A program made the position numbers and the translations under genes. Under the pieces are notes generated by a model that did not search any database, was not told where the DNA came from, and worked only from the letters and a program-made list of their open reading frames with translations. Below, in pieces: positions 37,375-45,345 of a DNA stretch of 64,000 nucleotides. Position 1 is the first letter of the stretch. Every line of letters starts with the position of its first letter. The stretch comes from Streptomyces sp. MspMP-M5 (GTDB taxonomy: Bacteria > Actinomycetota > Actinomycetes > Streptomycetales > Streptomycetaceae). The DNA lies in contig NZ_KB891940.1 in NCBI RefSeq assembly GCF_000373585.1, forward strand, positions 124,001 to 188,000, read 5' to 3'.

Positions 37375-38364
37375 ATGCGGATACTCGTCACCGGCGGAGC
37401 CGGCTTCATAGGGTCGCAGTTCGTAAGGGCAGCTCTGCTCGGTGAGTTGCCCTCGGGCACCGGCGCTCGGATCACGGTCCTGGACAACCTGACGTACTCG
37501 GGCAACGAGATGAATCTGGCGCCGGTCGCCGAGCACCAGGGCCTGGACTTCGTGCGCGGCGACATCCGCGACCCGGCGGCCGTGGACGAGGTGATGGCCG
37601 GTCAGGACGCGGTGGTGCACTTCGCCGCAGAATCGCACGTGGACCGCTCGATTGTGGACGCCTCCCCGTTCGTGACCACCAATGTGCTGGGCACGCAGGT
37701 ATTGCTGGACGCCGCGCTGCGGCACAAGGTGGGCCGGTTCGTCCATGTCTCGACCGACGAGGTCTACGGCTCGATCGCCGAGGGCTCGTGGACTGAGGAC
37801 GTACCGCTGTCGCCCAACTCCCCGTATGCCGCGTCCAAGGCCAGCTCGGACCTCTTGGCGCTGGCCTACCACCGTACCCACGGCCTGGACGTGACGGTGA
37901 CGCGCTGTTCCAACAACTACGGGCGTTACCACTTCCCGGAGAAGATGATCCCGCTCTTCGCCACCCGCCTGCTGGACGGCCGCAGCGTGCCGCTGTACGG
38001 GGACGGCCGCAACGTCCGCGACTGGCTGCATGTCTCCGACCACTGTCGCGGCATCGACCTGGTGCTGCACCGCGGCCGGCCGGGCGAGGTCTACCACATC
38101 GGGGGCGGCACCGAGCTGTCCAACCGGGAGCTGACCGAGCGGCTGCTGGCGGCCTGCGGGGCGGGCCAGGACCGAATCCGACACGTCGCGGACCGAAAGG
38201 GCCACGACCTGCGGTACTCCCTGGACATCTCGAAGATCAGGGACGAGCTGGGGTACGAGCCGCTGACCGGCTTCGACGAGGGGCTGGCCGACACGGTGGC
38301 CTGGTACCGGGACAACCGAGAGTGGTGGGAGCCGCTGACCGCCCGGGCGGAACTTCCGGTGTGA
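37375..38364 (+). CDS. rfbB: dTDP-glucose 4,6-dehydratase
   Basis: A 329-residue extended SDR enzyme that makes dTDP-4-keto-6-deoxyglucose, the entry to all 6-deoxysugars. The NAD motif TGGAGFIG is at residues 6-13, the dehydratase-specific STDEVYG at 126-132, and the catalytic YAASK at 151-155. There is no ribosome site in front of the ATG and a -10-like TAAAAT ends 9 bases before it, so translation is probably leaderless. No rmlA-type nucleotidylyltransferase is in the window. The gene may rely on one elsewhere. Confidence 0.95.
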   Translation: MRILVTGGAGFIGSQFVRAALLGELPSGTGARITVLDNLTYSGNEMNLAPVAEHQGLDFVRGDIRDPAAVDEVMAGQDAVVHFAAESHVDRSIVDASPFVTTNVLGTQVLLDAALRHKVGRFVHVSTDEVYGSIAEGSWTEDVPLSPNSPYAASKASSDLLALAYHRTHGLDVTVTRCSNNYGRYHFPEKMIPLFATRLLDGRSVPLYGDGRNVRDWLHVSDHCRGIDLVLHRGRPGEVYHIGGGTELSNRELTERLLAACGAGQDRIRHVADRKGHDLRYSLDISKIRDELGYEPLTGFDEGLADTVAWYRDNREWWEPLTARAELPV

Positions 38365-38472
38365 CGCACTGGCTGGTGACGGGGCCGGCGGGATGCCCGG
38401 AGGGGCCGGCTCGACGCCGAATTCCGAGACTGAAGGGACCGGAGCCCGGGCACGGGAGTCTGGCTCGTACTG

Positions 38473-38505
38473 CAGCCGGAGACCACATGACGTCGTCTCC
38501 GGCTG
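38473..38505. terminator. Hairpin between convergent sugar genes
   Basis: Perfect 11-base arms (38473-38483 and 38495-38505) with an 11-base loop, between the ends of rfbB and the epimerase gene. Confidence 0.65.
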
Positions 38506-38593
38506 GTCGCAGACCGGCCGCCAGTACCCGGCTCCCGGACTCGACGGCTTCCGCGCCGCCCCGGCCGCCCGTCAAGAGGCCGCCACGACAGCG

Positions 38594-39649
38594 TCAGGAC
38601 GGCAGCCCGCTCATCGGAGCCGTCGCGAACTCCTCCATCCCCTCCTCGAAGCTGATCCGGGGCCGCCACCCGAGCTCGCGGATGATCCGGTCAGGCGAGG
38701 CCACGATGTGCCGGACGTCGCCGATCCGGTACCTCCCGGAGACCACAGGCATCGGGGCCCCCGCTGCCTTGGCGAGGGCGTGGGCGACGTCGCCGATGGT
38801 GTGCGGGGTGCCGCTGGCCACGTTGAACGCCCGGTGCCCGCTGCCCGTCCACCGCTCAGCGGCCAGGCTGGCCTCGGCGACGTCTTCGACGTGCACGAAG
38901 TCGCGCATCGGCCCGCCGTCCTCGTAGACCACGGGTGCCTCTCCACGTGCGACGGCACTGCGGAAGACCGCCGCCACGCCTGAGTAAGGGCTCTGATAGG
39001 GGATGTCCGGCCCGTATACGTTGTGGTACCGCAAAGAGACGGCCTGGCCCCCCGTATCGTTGGCCCAGACGCCCACCAGGTACTCCTGGGCGAGTTTCGT
39101 CACCGCGTAGATGTTGCGGGGAGGGTCGAGCGGGTCGTCCTCGCTCACCGCGCTGGACACGAGCTCGGTGCCGCATTCCGGGCAGCGCGGCTCAAACCGC
39201 CCCGCGTCCAGATCCTCGCGACTGCGCCGACGTGGCAGCACCCGGCCGTGTACGGCGCAGTCGTAGCGGCTGTCGCCGTAGATCGCCACCGACCCGGCCA
39301 GCACCAACCGCCGTGTCCCGGCCTCGGCCATGGCGACGAGCAGGTTCGCCGTTCCCAGGTCGTTGCAGCTGACGTGGTGGGAAGCATCCAGGATCTCCCG
39401 TCCCCGTCCGATCACGGCCGCGTGGTGGCTGACCATGTCGACGCCGTGCAAGGCGGTCTCGACGGTTTCCCGGTCGCGCACGTCCCCCAGGACGAACTCC
39501 ACGCCGTCGGGCAGCGGTGGGGGAACGCGCTGCCGGTGCGTGTCGCTCAGCAGCGCGTCCAGGACTCGTACCTCGTGTCCCGCCCTGGTGTAGGCCCCGA
39601 CGACACGGCGCCCGATGAACCCGGCTCCTCCGGTCACCAGCACCTTCAC
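38594..39649 (-). CDS. NAD-dependent sugar epimerase/4-ketoreductase with Cys-rich insertion
   Basis: A 351-residue extended SDR protein. It has TGGAGFIG at 6-13 and YAVTK at 181-185. Between the core strands (about 128-170) it carries an insertion with Cys131, His134, Cys156 and Cys159 (RCPECG), which looks like a zinc knuckle. As I recall, the same insertion occurs in dTDP-L-rhamnose 4-epimerase-like enzymes. In this pathway it most likely sets C-4 stereochemistry, either by reducing the 4-keto group or by epimerisation. The GTG start overlaps the methyltransferase stop. Confidence 0.82.
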   Translation of the reverse strand: MKVLVTGGAGFIGRRVVGAYTRAGHEVRVLDALLSDTHRQRVPPPLPDGVEFVLGDVRDRETVETALHGVDMVSHHAAVIGRGREILDASHHVSCNDLGTANLLVAMAEAGTRRLVLAGSVAIYGDSRYDCAVHGRVLPRRRSREDLDAGRFEPRCPECGTELVSSAVSEDDPLDPPRNIYAVTKLAQEYLVGVWANDTGGQAVSLRYHNVYGPDIPYQSPYSGVAAVFRSAVARGEAPVVYEDGGPMRDFVHVEDVAEASLAAERWTGSGHRAFNVASGTPHTIGDVAHALAKAAGAPMPVVSGRYRIGDVRHIVASPDRIIRELGWRPRISFEEGMEEFATAPMSGLPS

Positions 39650-40401
39650 GGGCGGGGCCCAGCGTTGACCCGGCATGCGAAGCCCATGAAGTACCGCTCC
39701 TTGCGTACCTCCAGCACCTCGTCGAAGACCGAGCGCAGCACGGCCACGGCCTCGTCGCTGGGGGTGAGCTGGGTACGGTAGGCGCCGGTCTTGAGACGAC
39801 CAGCCGATGCCCGGATGATCAACGCCGTGCCCAGGAACGAGGCGGTGCGCGTCAGGTGGGCCGCAACGCCGTACCGCTTCCGCTGGAACTCGTGGAAGTG
39901 GTCGCCGGTCCACAGGTTGCCGATGAAGATGCCGCCAGGCTTCACCATGGAGCGGAGCCGGGTCAGCACCTGCCTGAGGTCTCCGAGGTGGTGGATGGCG
40001 TCCAGGCACTGCACCAGGTCCGCCTGTTCCAGGTCGTTGTCGGCCCAGAAGTCGCCCTCCACCAGCCTGAGGTTGTCGTGCTTCACCCGCTGTGCCGTGC
40101 GTGCCAGGCCCTCGGCGGAGATGTCGATCGCGGTGATCTCGGCAGCGGGCGTCAGCTTCGCGGCCATATCGGTGAACTCGCCAGTGCCGCAAGCGACTTC
40201 GACGACGGACTTGGCGTCCTGCCCGTGGGTACGCAGCAGGTCGGCGATCGTCTCCTTCTGGGTCAGGAACTCGGGTCGCAACTGCACGTGCTGCTCGGCT
40301 GCGGCGCGGTCCCAGAAACGTGCGGCCCAGTACTCCCGGCCGTCCGGGGGAAAACCCTCCAGCAGTGCTCTGCCGCTTCGAGCGAATACTTCTGCCAGCA
40401 T
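39646..40401 (-). CDS. Class I SAM-dependent methyltransferase (probably sugar-tailoring)
   Basis: A 251-residue Rossmann methyltransferase. Motif I is VVEVACGTGEFTDMA at about 67-81, motif II is near AIDISAEGLARTAQ, and motif IV is near LVQCLDAIHHLGDL. The ATG at 40401 follows GGGAGGAC. It overlaps the epimerase gene by four bases, so it most likely methylates a deoxysugar. Whether it acts on O, C or N cannot be told, and an aglycone substrate is possible. Confidence 0.8.
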   Translation of the reverse strand: MLAEVFARSGRALLEGFPPDGREYWAARFWDRAAAEQHVQLRPEFLTQKETIADLLRTHGQDAKSVVEVACGTGEFTDMAAKLTPAAEITAIDISAEGLARTAQRVKHDNLRLVEGDFWADNDLEQADLVQCLDAIHHLGDLRQVLTRLRSMVKPGGIFIGNLWTGDHFHEFQRKRYGVAAHLTRTASFLGTALIIRASAGRLKTGAYRTQLTPSDEAVAVLRSVFDEVLEVRKERYFMGFACRVNAGPRP

Positions 40402-40536
40402 GTCCGTCCTCCCGGAGCAGTAACTCGACACGAGAAGCGTCAGGCGCCCACCTCGAGGGGCGGTCCAGCCGTGGTAGTCCACGTGGCTCTGGCGACCCCT
40501 GCGTCCGGCCCACCGAGCGCGGACGACGCATGCCGA

Positions 40537-40573
40537 AGGCCCGGCACACCGTTGTGGTCGGCATGCCGGGCCT
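40537..40573 (-). terminator. Hairpin ending the PKS operon
   Basis: Perfect 10-base arms (40537-40546 and 40564-40573); a second, mutually exclusive 6-base pairing exists (40531-40536 with 40558-40563). It lies 62 bases past the amidohydrolase stop, in the gap before the methyltransferase start. Confidence 0.6.
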
Positions 40574-40635
40574 CTGCGGGTCCGCGCGAATCATCCCGCG
40601 GTCGGCTCCTTCCGCACGGCCGCGTCGTCCGCGCC

Positions 40636-41544
40636 TTACGACGCCCCGAACAGGCGTAGCGCGTTGTCACGTCCGATCAGCCGGCGGGTGTCCGCCGGCA
40701 GGGTGTCCAGCGCCTGGGCACACGACGCGACAGGCCCGGCCGGCGCGGCACACCAGTCCGTCCCGAACAGGATCCGCTCTGGATCGGCGACCGCCCGGAG
40801 CAAGGTCAGCGCTGAGGCGCCCACCAGGGCGGTGTCGTAGTAGAAGCGCCGCAACGCGGCCCTCAGCCGGGCCGGTTCGATGCCGTAGAAGGCATCGCCG
40901 AGCACCTCGATCCGCTCGGCCGCGTACGGCAGGAAGCCGCCGCCGTGCGCCAGAACGAAGGAGATGTGCGGGTACCGCTCCAATGCGCCGGACCTGATGA
41001 GACCTATGGCGCCGCGCGTGGTGTCGAGCAGGAAGTCGGCCAGTACGGGGGGCGCCGCCTCGACCGGTCCGCCCGGCAGCGTCATCGGGTGCACGAGCAC
41101 CACGGCGTGGCGGCGGTCCAGCTCGGCGAGCAGCGGTTCGAACAGCTCGTCGCCCAGGTAGTGGGATCCCGCGTGCGGCACCAGGACAACCCCGTCGGCC
41201 GCGAGTTCGTCGTAGACGAAATCGAGCTGGGCGAGGGCCTCGTCGACGAAGGGCATGGGCAAAGCGGCGAGCAATCCGAACCTGCCGGGGTGGTCGGCCG
41301 CCAGTTCGGCGACGGCCTCGTTGGCCCGGCGGGTGAACGAGGCCGCCTGCCGGGCGTCGCTGAACAGGTCCCCCGGGATCGGGTTGGACACCACGGCCCG
41401 TTCGATGCCGTGGGCCTCCATCACCTCGAAGGTGCTCTCCAGGGACCAGGGCAGCTCGAACCGGGCGCCGTTCTCCCTCATGAGTGCGGCGATCTTCGGC
41501 ACGATCGCGTGATGGTGCACATCGATGCGGCGCGGAGCGCTCAT
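40636..41544 (-). CDS. Amidohydrolase-2 family metalloenzyme (ACMSD-like)
   Basis: A 302-residue TIM-barrel hydrolase/decarboxylase of the ACMSD-related class. Metal-binding motifs are RIDVHHHAI near the N-terminus, LVHPMTL near 150, SFVLAHGGGFLPYAAER near 200, and the Asp in ILFGTDWCAAP near 262. It is the last gene of the leftward PKS operon, 29 bases after an ABM gene. In such families the enzyme decarboxylates aromatic or beta-keto acids or hydrolyses C-C and C-N bonds. A decarboxylation or ring-modifying step on the polyketide is plausible but unproven. Confidence 0.8.
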   Translation of the reverse strand: MSAPRRIDVHHHAIVPKIAALMRENGARFELPWSLESTFEVMEAHGIERAVVSNPIPGDLFSDARQAASFTRRANEAVAELAADHPGRFGLLAALPMPFVDEALAQLDFVYDELAADGVVLVPHAGSHYLGDELFEPLLAELDRRHAVVLVHPMTLPGGPVEAAPPVLADFLLDTTRGAIGLIRSGALERYPHISFVLAHGGGFLPYAAERIEVLGDAFYGIEPARLRAALRRFYYDTALVGASALTLLRAVADPERILFGTDWCAAPAGPVASCAQALDTLPADTRRLIGRDNALRLFGAS

Positions 41545-41573
41545 CGTTTACCTCCTGTGGCCGTCGGCCGGTG

Positions 41574-41882
41574 TCAGTACTCCGCCCGGACCTCGTACAG
41601 GCCGAACACCGATCCGGCCGCCCGGTTCTGGTACGGCCGCAGCGGCGCCGTCGCGTCGCGGTGGTGTGGCCCGTTCTCCCACGCACGGAAGGCGTCCGTG
41701 TCCCGCCACTCGCTCAGCACGGCCCACTCCTCCGGCACGGCGAGGCCCTGGAGCAGCTCGTTGCGGAGCAGGCCAGGGGTACCCTCCAGCTCGCGGCTGA
41801 CGCGGTGGTAGAGGTCCTCGACGCGGTTCTCCTCCCCGGGAGGGACCCGTAGGTGGAGCAGAACCCGCACGCTCCCCTTCAT
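41574..41882 (-). CDS. ABM-domain monooxygenase I
   Basis: A 102-residue ferredoxin-like alpha+beta protein of the antibiotic biosynthesis monooxygenase family: VRVLLHLRVPPGEENRVEDL, then PGLLRNELLQGL and EWAVLSEWRDTDAFRAWENG. Relatives such as ActVA-Orf6 oxidise anthrone-type polyketides to quinones without cofactors. Some family members act only as cyclase helpers. The ATG overlaps the next upstream gene stop (ATGA), so the two ABM proteins may form a heteromer. Confidence 0.85.
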   Translation of the reverse strand: MKGSVRVLLHLRVPPGEENRVEDLYHRVSRELEGTPGLLRNELLQGLAVPEEWAVLSEWRDTDAFRAWENGPHHRDATAPLRPYQNRAAGSVFGLYEVRAEY

Positions 41883-42199
41883 TCGGCACCGCCCTTGCCG
41901 GCGAGGCGGTACAGCATCCGCATGGTCGTCATCTCTCCCGCGGAGCGGTACGGCGCCAGGGATCTGCGGTGTTCTTGGTGGCCGGTGCTGCGTTCGTAGG
42001 CGAGAAAGGCCTCCTTGCTGACCCAGTCGCTCACGATGTGGTAGGCGCCGTCCCCCTCGCCGCGGGACAGTTCCTGGCCGGTGTTGCCCGGGTTGTCGGC
42101 TATGCGGGCCGCGCCGGCCAGCCATGCCTCCTCGAACTCCTTCTCCATACCGGGCTGTATGGCCATCCGCAAGGTGACGCGGTAGAGCGGTTCCGCCAT
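41879..42199 (-). CDS. ABM-domain monooxygenase II
   Basis: A 106-residue ABM-family protein: LYRVTLRMAIQPGMEKEFEE, then DNPGNTGQELSRGEGDGAYH and VSDWVSKEAFLAYERS. It is a paralogue of the adjacent ABM gene. The ATG at 42199 is 1 base after the ketoreductase stop. A likely role is cofactor-free oxygenation or assisted cyclisation of the aglycone. Confidence 0.85.
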   Translation of the reverse strand: MAEPLYRVTLRMAIQPGMEKEFEEAWLAGAARIADNPGNTGQELSRGEGDGAYHIVSDWVSKEAFLAYERSTGHQEHRRSLAPYRSAGEMTTMRMLYRLAGKGGAE

Positions 42200-42200
42200 C

Positions 42201-42932
42201 TCAGATGCCCCCATCGACACTGACGGTGGCGCCGGTCATGTAGGACGCCAGGTCGCTGGCGAGGAATACCACCACGTGGGCGAGCTCCTCGGGTGTGCCC
42301 AACCGCCCCAGAGAGGTCATCTTCTGATACCGGGTGCGCACCTCCTCGGACAGCTCGGCCTCGGTCTGGATCACACCCGGGGACAGGACGTTGACGCGGA
42401 CGCCACGGGGGCCGAGCTCCTTGGCCAGCGAGCGGGTCAGGCCGATCAGTCCGGCCTTGGCCGCGGTGTAGTGGGCGCGATGGTGGATGCCCGCCAGTGC
42501 CGAGCCCGAGCCGACGTTGATGACCGAGGCGCCGGGGCCGAGCAGTCCGACGGCTCGGTGGACGACGTCGTAGGCGGCGGTGAGGTTGGTGTCGAGGATC
42601 TCGCGCCAGCCGTCCATGCCGAGGTCCTCGATGGGGACGTGGGTGATGCGGCCCGCGTTGTTGACCACGACATCGAGTCCTCCGAGGCGTTCCCGGCAGG
42701 CATCGACGAGGCGCTGGACGTCTTCGGTCCTGCTGACGTCGGCCGTCACGAAGTGATGGTCGCCGGGCGTGGCCGCAAGCTCGCGCGCGAGGGCGTCGGC
42801 GTCCTCGCCGCCGGTGCGGGAACACGTGAGTACGCTGGCTCCGGCCTGCGCGAACGCGCGGGTGATGGCGGCGCCGATGCCACGCGTTCCACCGGTGACG
42901 AGGACGCGCTTTCCGGTCAGGGATATGTGCAT
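42201..42932 (-). CDS. SDR ketoreductase (FabG-like)
   Basis: A 243-residue classical short-chain dehydrogenase. NADPH-binding TGGTRGIG is at 14-21, NNAG near 92, catalytic Ser at 142/144 and YTAAK at 155-159. The C-terminal VSVDGGI is typical. In type II PKS clusters such reductases reduce the C-9 keto group of the nascent chain or act later on a ring. Subclass cannot be assigned without a tree. Confidence 0.88.
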   Translation of the reverse strand: MHISLTGKRVLVTGGTRGIGAAITRAFAQAGASVLTCSRTGGEDADALARELAATPGDHHFVTADVSRTEDVQRLVDACRERLGGLDVVVNNAGRITHVPIEDLGMDGWREILDTNLTAAYDVVHRAVGLLGPGASVINVGSGSALAGIHHRAHYTAAKAGLIGLTRSLAKELGPRGVRVNVLSPGVIQTEAELSEEVRTRYQKMTSLGRLGTPEELAHVVVFLASDLASYMTGATVSVDGGI

Positions 42933-42966
42933 GGTGTGTCTTCCCCTCCTGGGGAGCAGTGGGGGC

Positions 42967-43428
42967 TCAGCCGAGCCGGACGGTGGCCACGATGTTGGTC
43001 ACGAAGGCGAACAGCGCGAGTGCGGTTCGGGTGGTGTTCCAGGCCCGCCACCTGCGCCGGGGATCGGTCTCGGCCCAGTCGGGGGGCTGCACGGCGGGGC
43101 TGAGGGACATGACGTACCGGTTGACCGGGACGTTCTTGGTGAGGGAGATGCCCATCACGCACAGCAGCAGCACGGCCGCGGTGGCGAACCCCGCCCGGGC
43201 GAGGCCGTCCCCGGCGGTGATCGCGAGCAGCAGGTCCAGCAGCACGGTCAGGCCGTTGGCCAGCGGCATGACGGGGTCGAAGCGGGGCCGCAGGAAGTGC
43301 ACCGTCTGCACGTACCGCTCGTAGGGCAGACTCAGCATCATCGGCGCGATGCCGATGACGGTCGCGGTCATGATCCCCGCCGCGATGCCGTTGGCGAGGA
43401 GGGCGAGAGGGGCCAGCAAGGTGCTCAA
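42967..43428 (-). CDS. DUF1772 (anthrone oxygenase-like) membrane protein I
   Basis: A 153-residue protein with about four membrane helices and the family C-terminus KNVPVNRYVMSLSP...RRRWRAWNTTRTALALFAF (Asn-Val-Pro, then the Trp-x-x-Trp-Asn-x-x-Arg-Thr region). DUF1772 proteins include the membrane anthrone oxygenases of aromatic polyketide pathways. The start appears to be a TTG placed directly after the ACP-cyclase stop, with AGGCGG upstream. A paralogue lies at 55124. Confidence 0.8.
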   Translation of the reverse strand: MSTLLAPLALLANGIAAGIMTATVIGIAPMMLSLPYERYVQTVHFLRPRFDPVMPLANGLTVLLDLLLAITAGDGLARAGFATAAVLLLCVMGISLTKNVPVNRYVMSLSPAVQPPDWAETDPRRRWRAWNTTRTALALFAFVTNIVATVRLG

Positions 43429-44148
43429 TCAGGGCCGCCTGGCACGCTGTTCGACGAGTTCCTTGATCCGCTCCATCTGGATGACGGTGTTGCGGTTCAT
43501 CCGCTCTTCCATGGCCGCGTCGTCGAGCGGGGCCTCCGGGTTCAGGTGGAAGTCCTGCACCCACCGCATGCGCACGCCCTCCGGGGTGGTGTGGTACTCC
43601 CAGAAGATCTCCATGTAGGCGAAGGGACCGCGTTCCACGCGGTGTGCGCGGACGGTGCCGTTCTCCTTGTCCATGTGCCGCTCGGAGATCCAGCTCCAGG
43701 ACGTGCCGTTCTCGTCGGGCACCTTGGTCAGCCGGAAGGTGACGGTGTCGCCGTCACGACCGAGGACTTCGGCCGAGGCGTACTCGCTGAACAGCTCCGG
43801 CCAGGACGGTATGTCGTTGGTCATCTCCCAGACGAGGTCGTAGGGCGCCGCGATGACGACGCTGTTGTCGACGTGGCCCGCGCTGGAGGCGTCGTTGGCC
43901 AGGGCGATGACCTCGCGGGGCGTGCGCGCCATCTCGATCACCCTGTCGGGGTCTCTCAGATGGTGCTCGGAGCCGAGCACCGCGGCGATCTCCAGCATGA
44001 CGAGCGAGTCGAAGCCCAGTTCCGCGAACGGCACATCGATGATGTCGCCGTCGATGGCATCGAGGTCGCCCGCGGCTGTCCGCAGCACGCCCCGCAGGTC
44101 GTCGAAGGTGAACCCAGTCGTTGGGGTGGTTCCGCTGTCCGTTGGCAT
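43429..44148 (-). CDS. Acyl carrier protein fused to an SRPBCC polyketide cyclase/aromatase
   Basis: A 239-residue fusion. Residues 1-85 are a type II PKS acyl carrier protein; the phosphopantetheine serine is Ser48 in FAELGFDSLVMLEIAAVLG. Residues about 95-235 are an SRPBCC (START-like) domain: VDNSVVIAAPYDLVWEMTND, SWPELFSEYASAEVL and MRWVQDFHLNPEAPLDD, matching TcmN-type aromatase/cyclases. The linker is only about 10 residues. I chose the ATG at 44148 because GGAGGAAACA precedes it. No other ACP gene is visible in the window, so this should be the PKS carrier. Confidence 0.92.
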   Translation of the reverse strand: MPTDSGTTPTTGFTFDDLRGVLRTAAGDLDAIDGDIIDVPFAELGFDSLVMLEIAAVLGSEHHLRDPDRVIEMARTPREVIALANDASSAGHVDNSVVIAAPYDLVWEMTNDIPSWPELFSEYASAEVLGRDGDTVTFRLTKVPDENGTSWSWISERHMDKENGTVRAHRVERGPFAYMEIFWEYHTTPEGVRMRWVQDFHLNPEAPLDDAAMEERMNRNTVIQMERIKELVEQRARRP

Positions 44149-44160
44149 TGTTTCCTCCAC

Positions 44161-45345
44161 TTATCGCGGTTCGCGGCTGAGCACGACGGCCGAGTTGTGG
44201 CCCCCGCGGCCGCGTGCCAGGACCAGCACGGTCCGCAGGGCGGCGGGGCGCGGCTGGTCCAGCACGAGGTCGATGCGGTAGTGCTCGGGTACGTTGGGGT
44301 CCGCGGTCGTCGGCGGGATCACCGAGTCGCGCAGAGCCAGCAGCGCGGTGGCGACGTCGAGGGCGCCGCCTCCGGCGTACAGCCGGCCGACCATGGTCTT
44401 CGGCACGGTGACGGGGACGCCGTACGGGCCGAAGACCGCCTCGATCGCCTCAGCCTCCCGTTGGTCGAGTTCGGGTACGGCGGCACCGTCGGCGAAGACC
44501 ACGTCGATGTCCGAAGGGGTCAACGCCGCACGGTCAAGGGCCAGTTCGATCGCCCGGCGCAGTCCCGGCTCGCCGCCGCTGCCGGGCCTGGGGTCGAAGG
44601 TCGCCGCGTGGCCCACGAGGTACCCGTAGGGCCGGCGGCCCGGTGCGGGGCTGTCCTCGACGACGAACATGGCCCCGCCCTCGCCTGGGGCATGCCCGTC
44701 GGCGTGCCGATCGAAGGGGCGGAACGCCCGATCGGGGTCCGTGTGGGGGGAGATCCGACCGTCGGCCCGCTGGCAGGCCAGGGCGTACGGGGACAGCGGG
44801 GCCTCCGTGCCGCCGGTGAGCACCACCCGGGCGCCTTGCCGAAGCAGTCGCTCCGCTTGGGCCAACGCGTCGAGCCCGGCCGCCTGTTCGGTCACCACGA
44901 CACTGCAGGGGCCCCGCGCGCCGTGACGGATCGACACCTGACCGGTGGTCGCCGCGTAGAACCACGCGATGGACTGGTAGGCGCTGACCTTGGCGGGGCC
45001 TCCGGTCCACAGCTTCCCGATCTCCCGCTGGCCGAACTCGTTGCCTCCGGAGGAGCTGCCGGTGACCACTCCGATCTCGTACTCCGGGACGGCGGCCAGA
45101 TCGATGCCGGAGTCCGTCACGGCCAGGGCGGTCGCGGCGAGGCCGAACTGCGTCCACCGGTCGGTCTGCACGACCAGCCGCGCGGGCATGTACTGCGCCG
45201 CTTCGAAGCCGGTCACCACGCCGGCAACGCCGTCGGGGACGGGCTCGACGCCCGTCTTTCCGTTCAACAGCTGTTCCCAGTACGCCTCGTGGCCGATGCC
45301 GTTGGGCGCGACCACGCCGATCCCGGTCACTGCACAGGGTCGCAT
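44161..45345 (-). CDS. Type II PKS chain length factor (KS-beta)
   Basis: A 394-residue ketosynthase-like protein. The active-site Cys is replaced by Gln154 (VVVTEQAAGLDAL), the mark of a chain length factor, which forms a heterodimer with KS-alpha and sets polyketide length. The ATG at 45345 overlaps the KS-alpha stop (TGATG) and is spaced 7 bases from GGAGG; GTG at 45348 is an alternative. Chain length cannot be read off by eye. Confidence 0.95.
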   Translation of the reverse strand: MRPCAVTGIGVVAPNGIGHEAYWEQLLNGKTGVEPVPDGVAGVVTGFEAAQYMPARLVVQTDRWTQFGLAATALAVTDSGIDLAAVPEYEIGVVTGSSSGGNEFGQREIGKLWTGGPAKVSAYQSIAWFYAATTGQVSIRHGARGPCSVVVTEQAAGLDALAQAERLLRQGARVVLTGGTEAPLSPYALACQRADGRISPHTDPDRAFRPFDRHADGHAPGEGGAMFVVEDSPAPGRRPYGYLVGHAATFDPRPGSGGEPGLRRAIELALDRAALTPSDIDVVFADGAAVPELDQREAEAIEAVFGPYGVPVTVPKTMVGRLYAGGGALDVATALLALRDSVIPPTTADPNVPEHYRIDLVLDQPRPAALRTVLVLARGRGGHNSAVVLSREPR

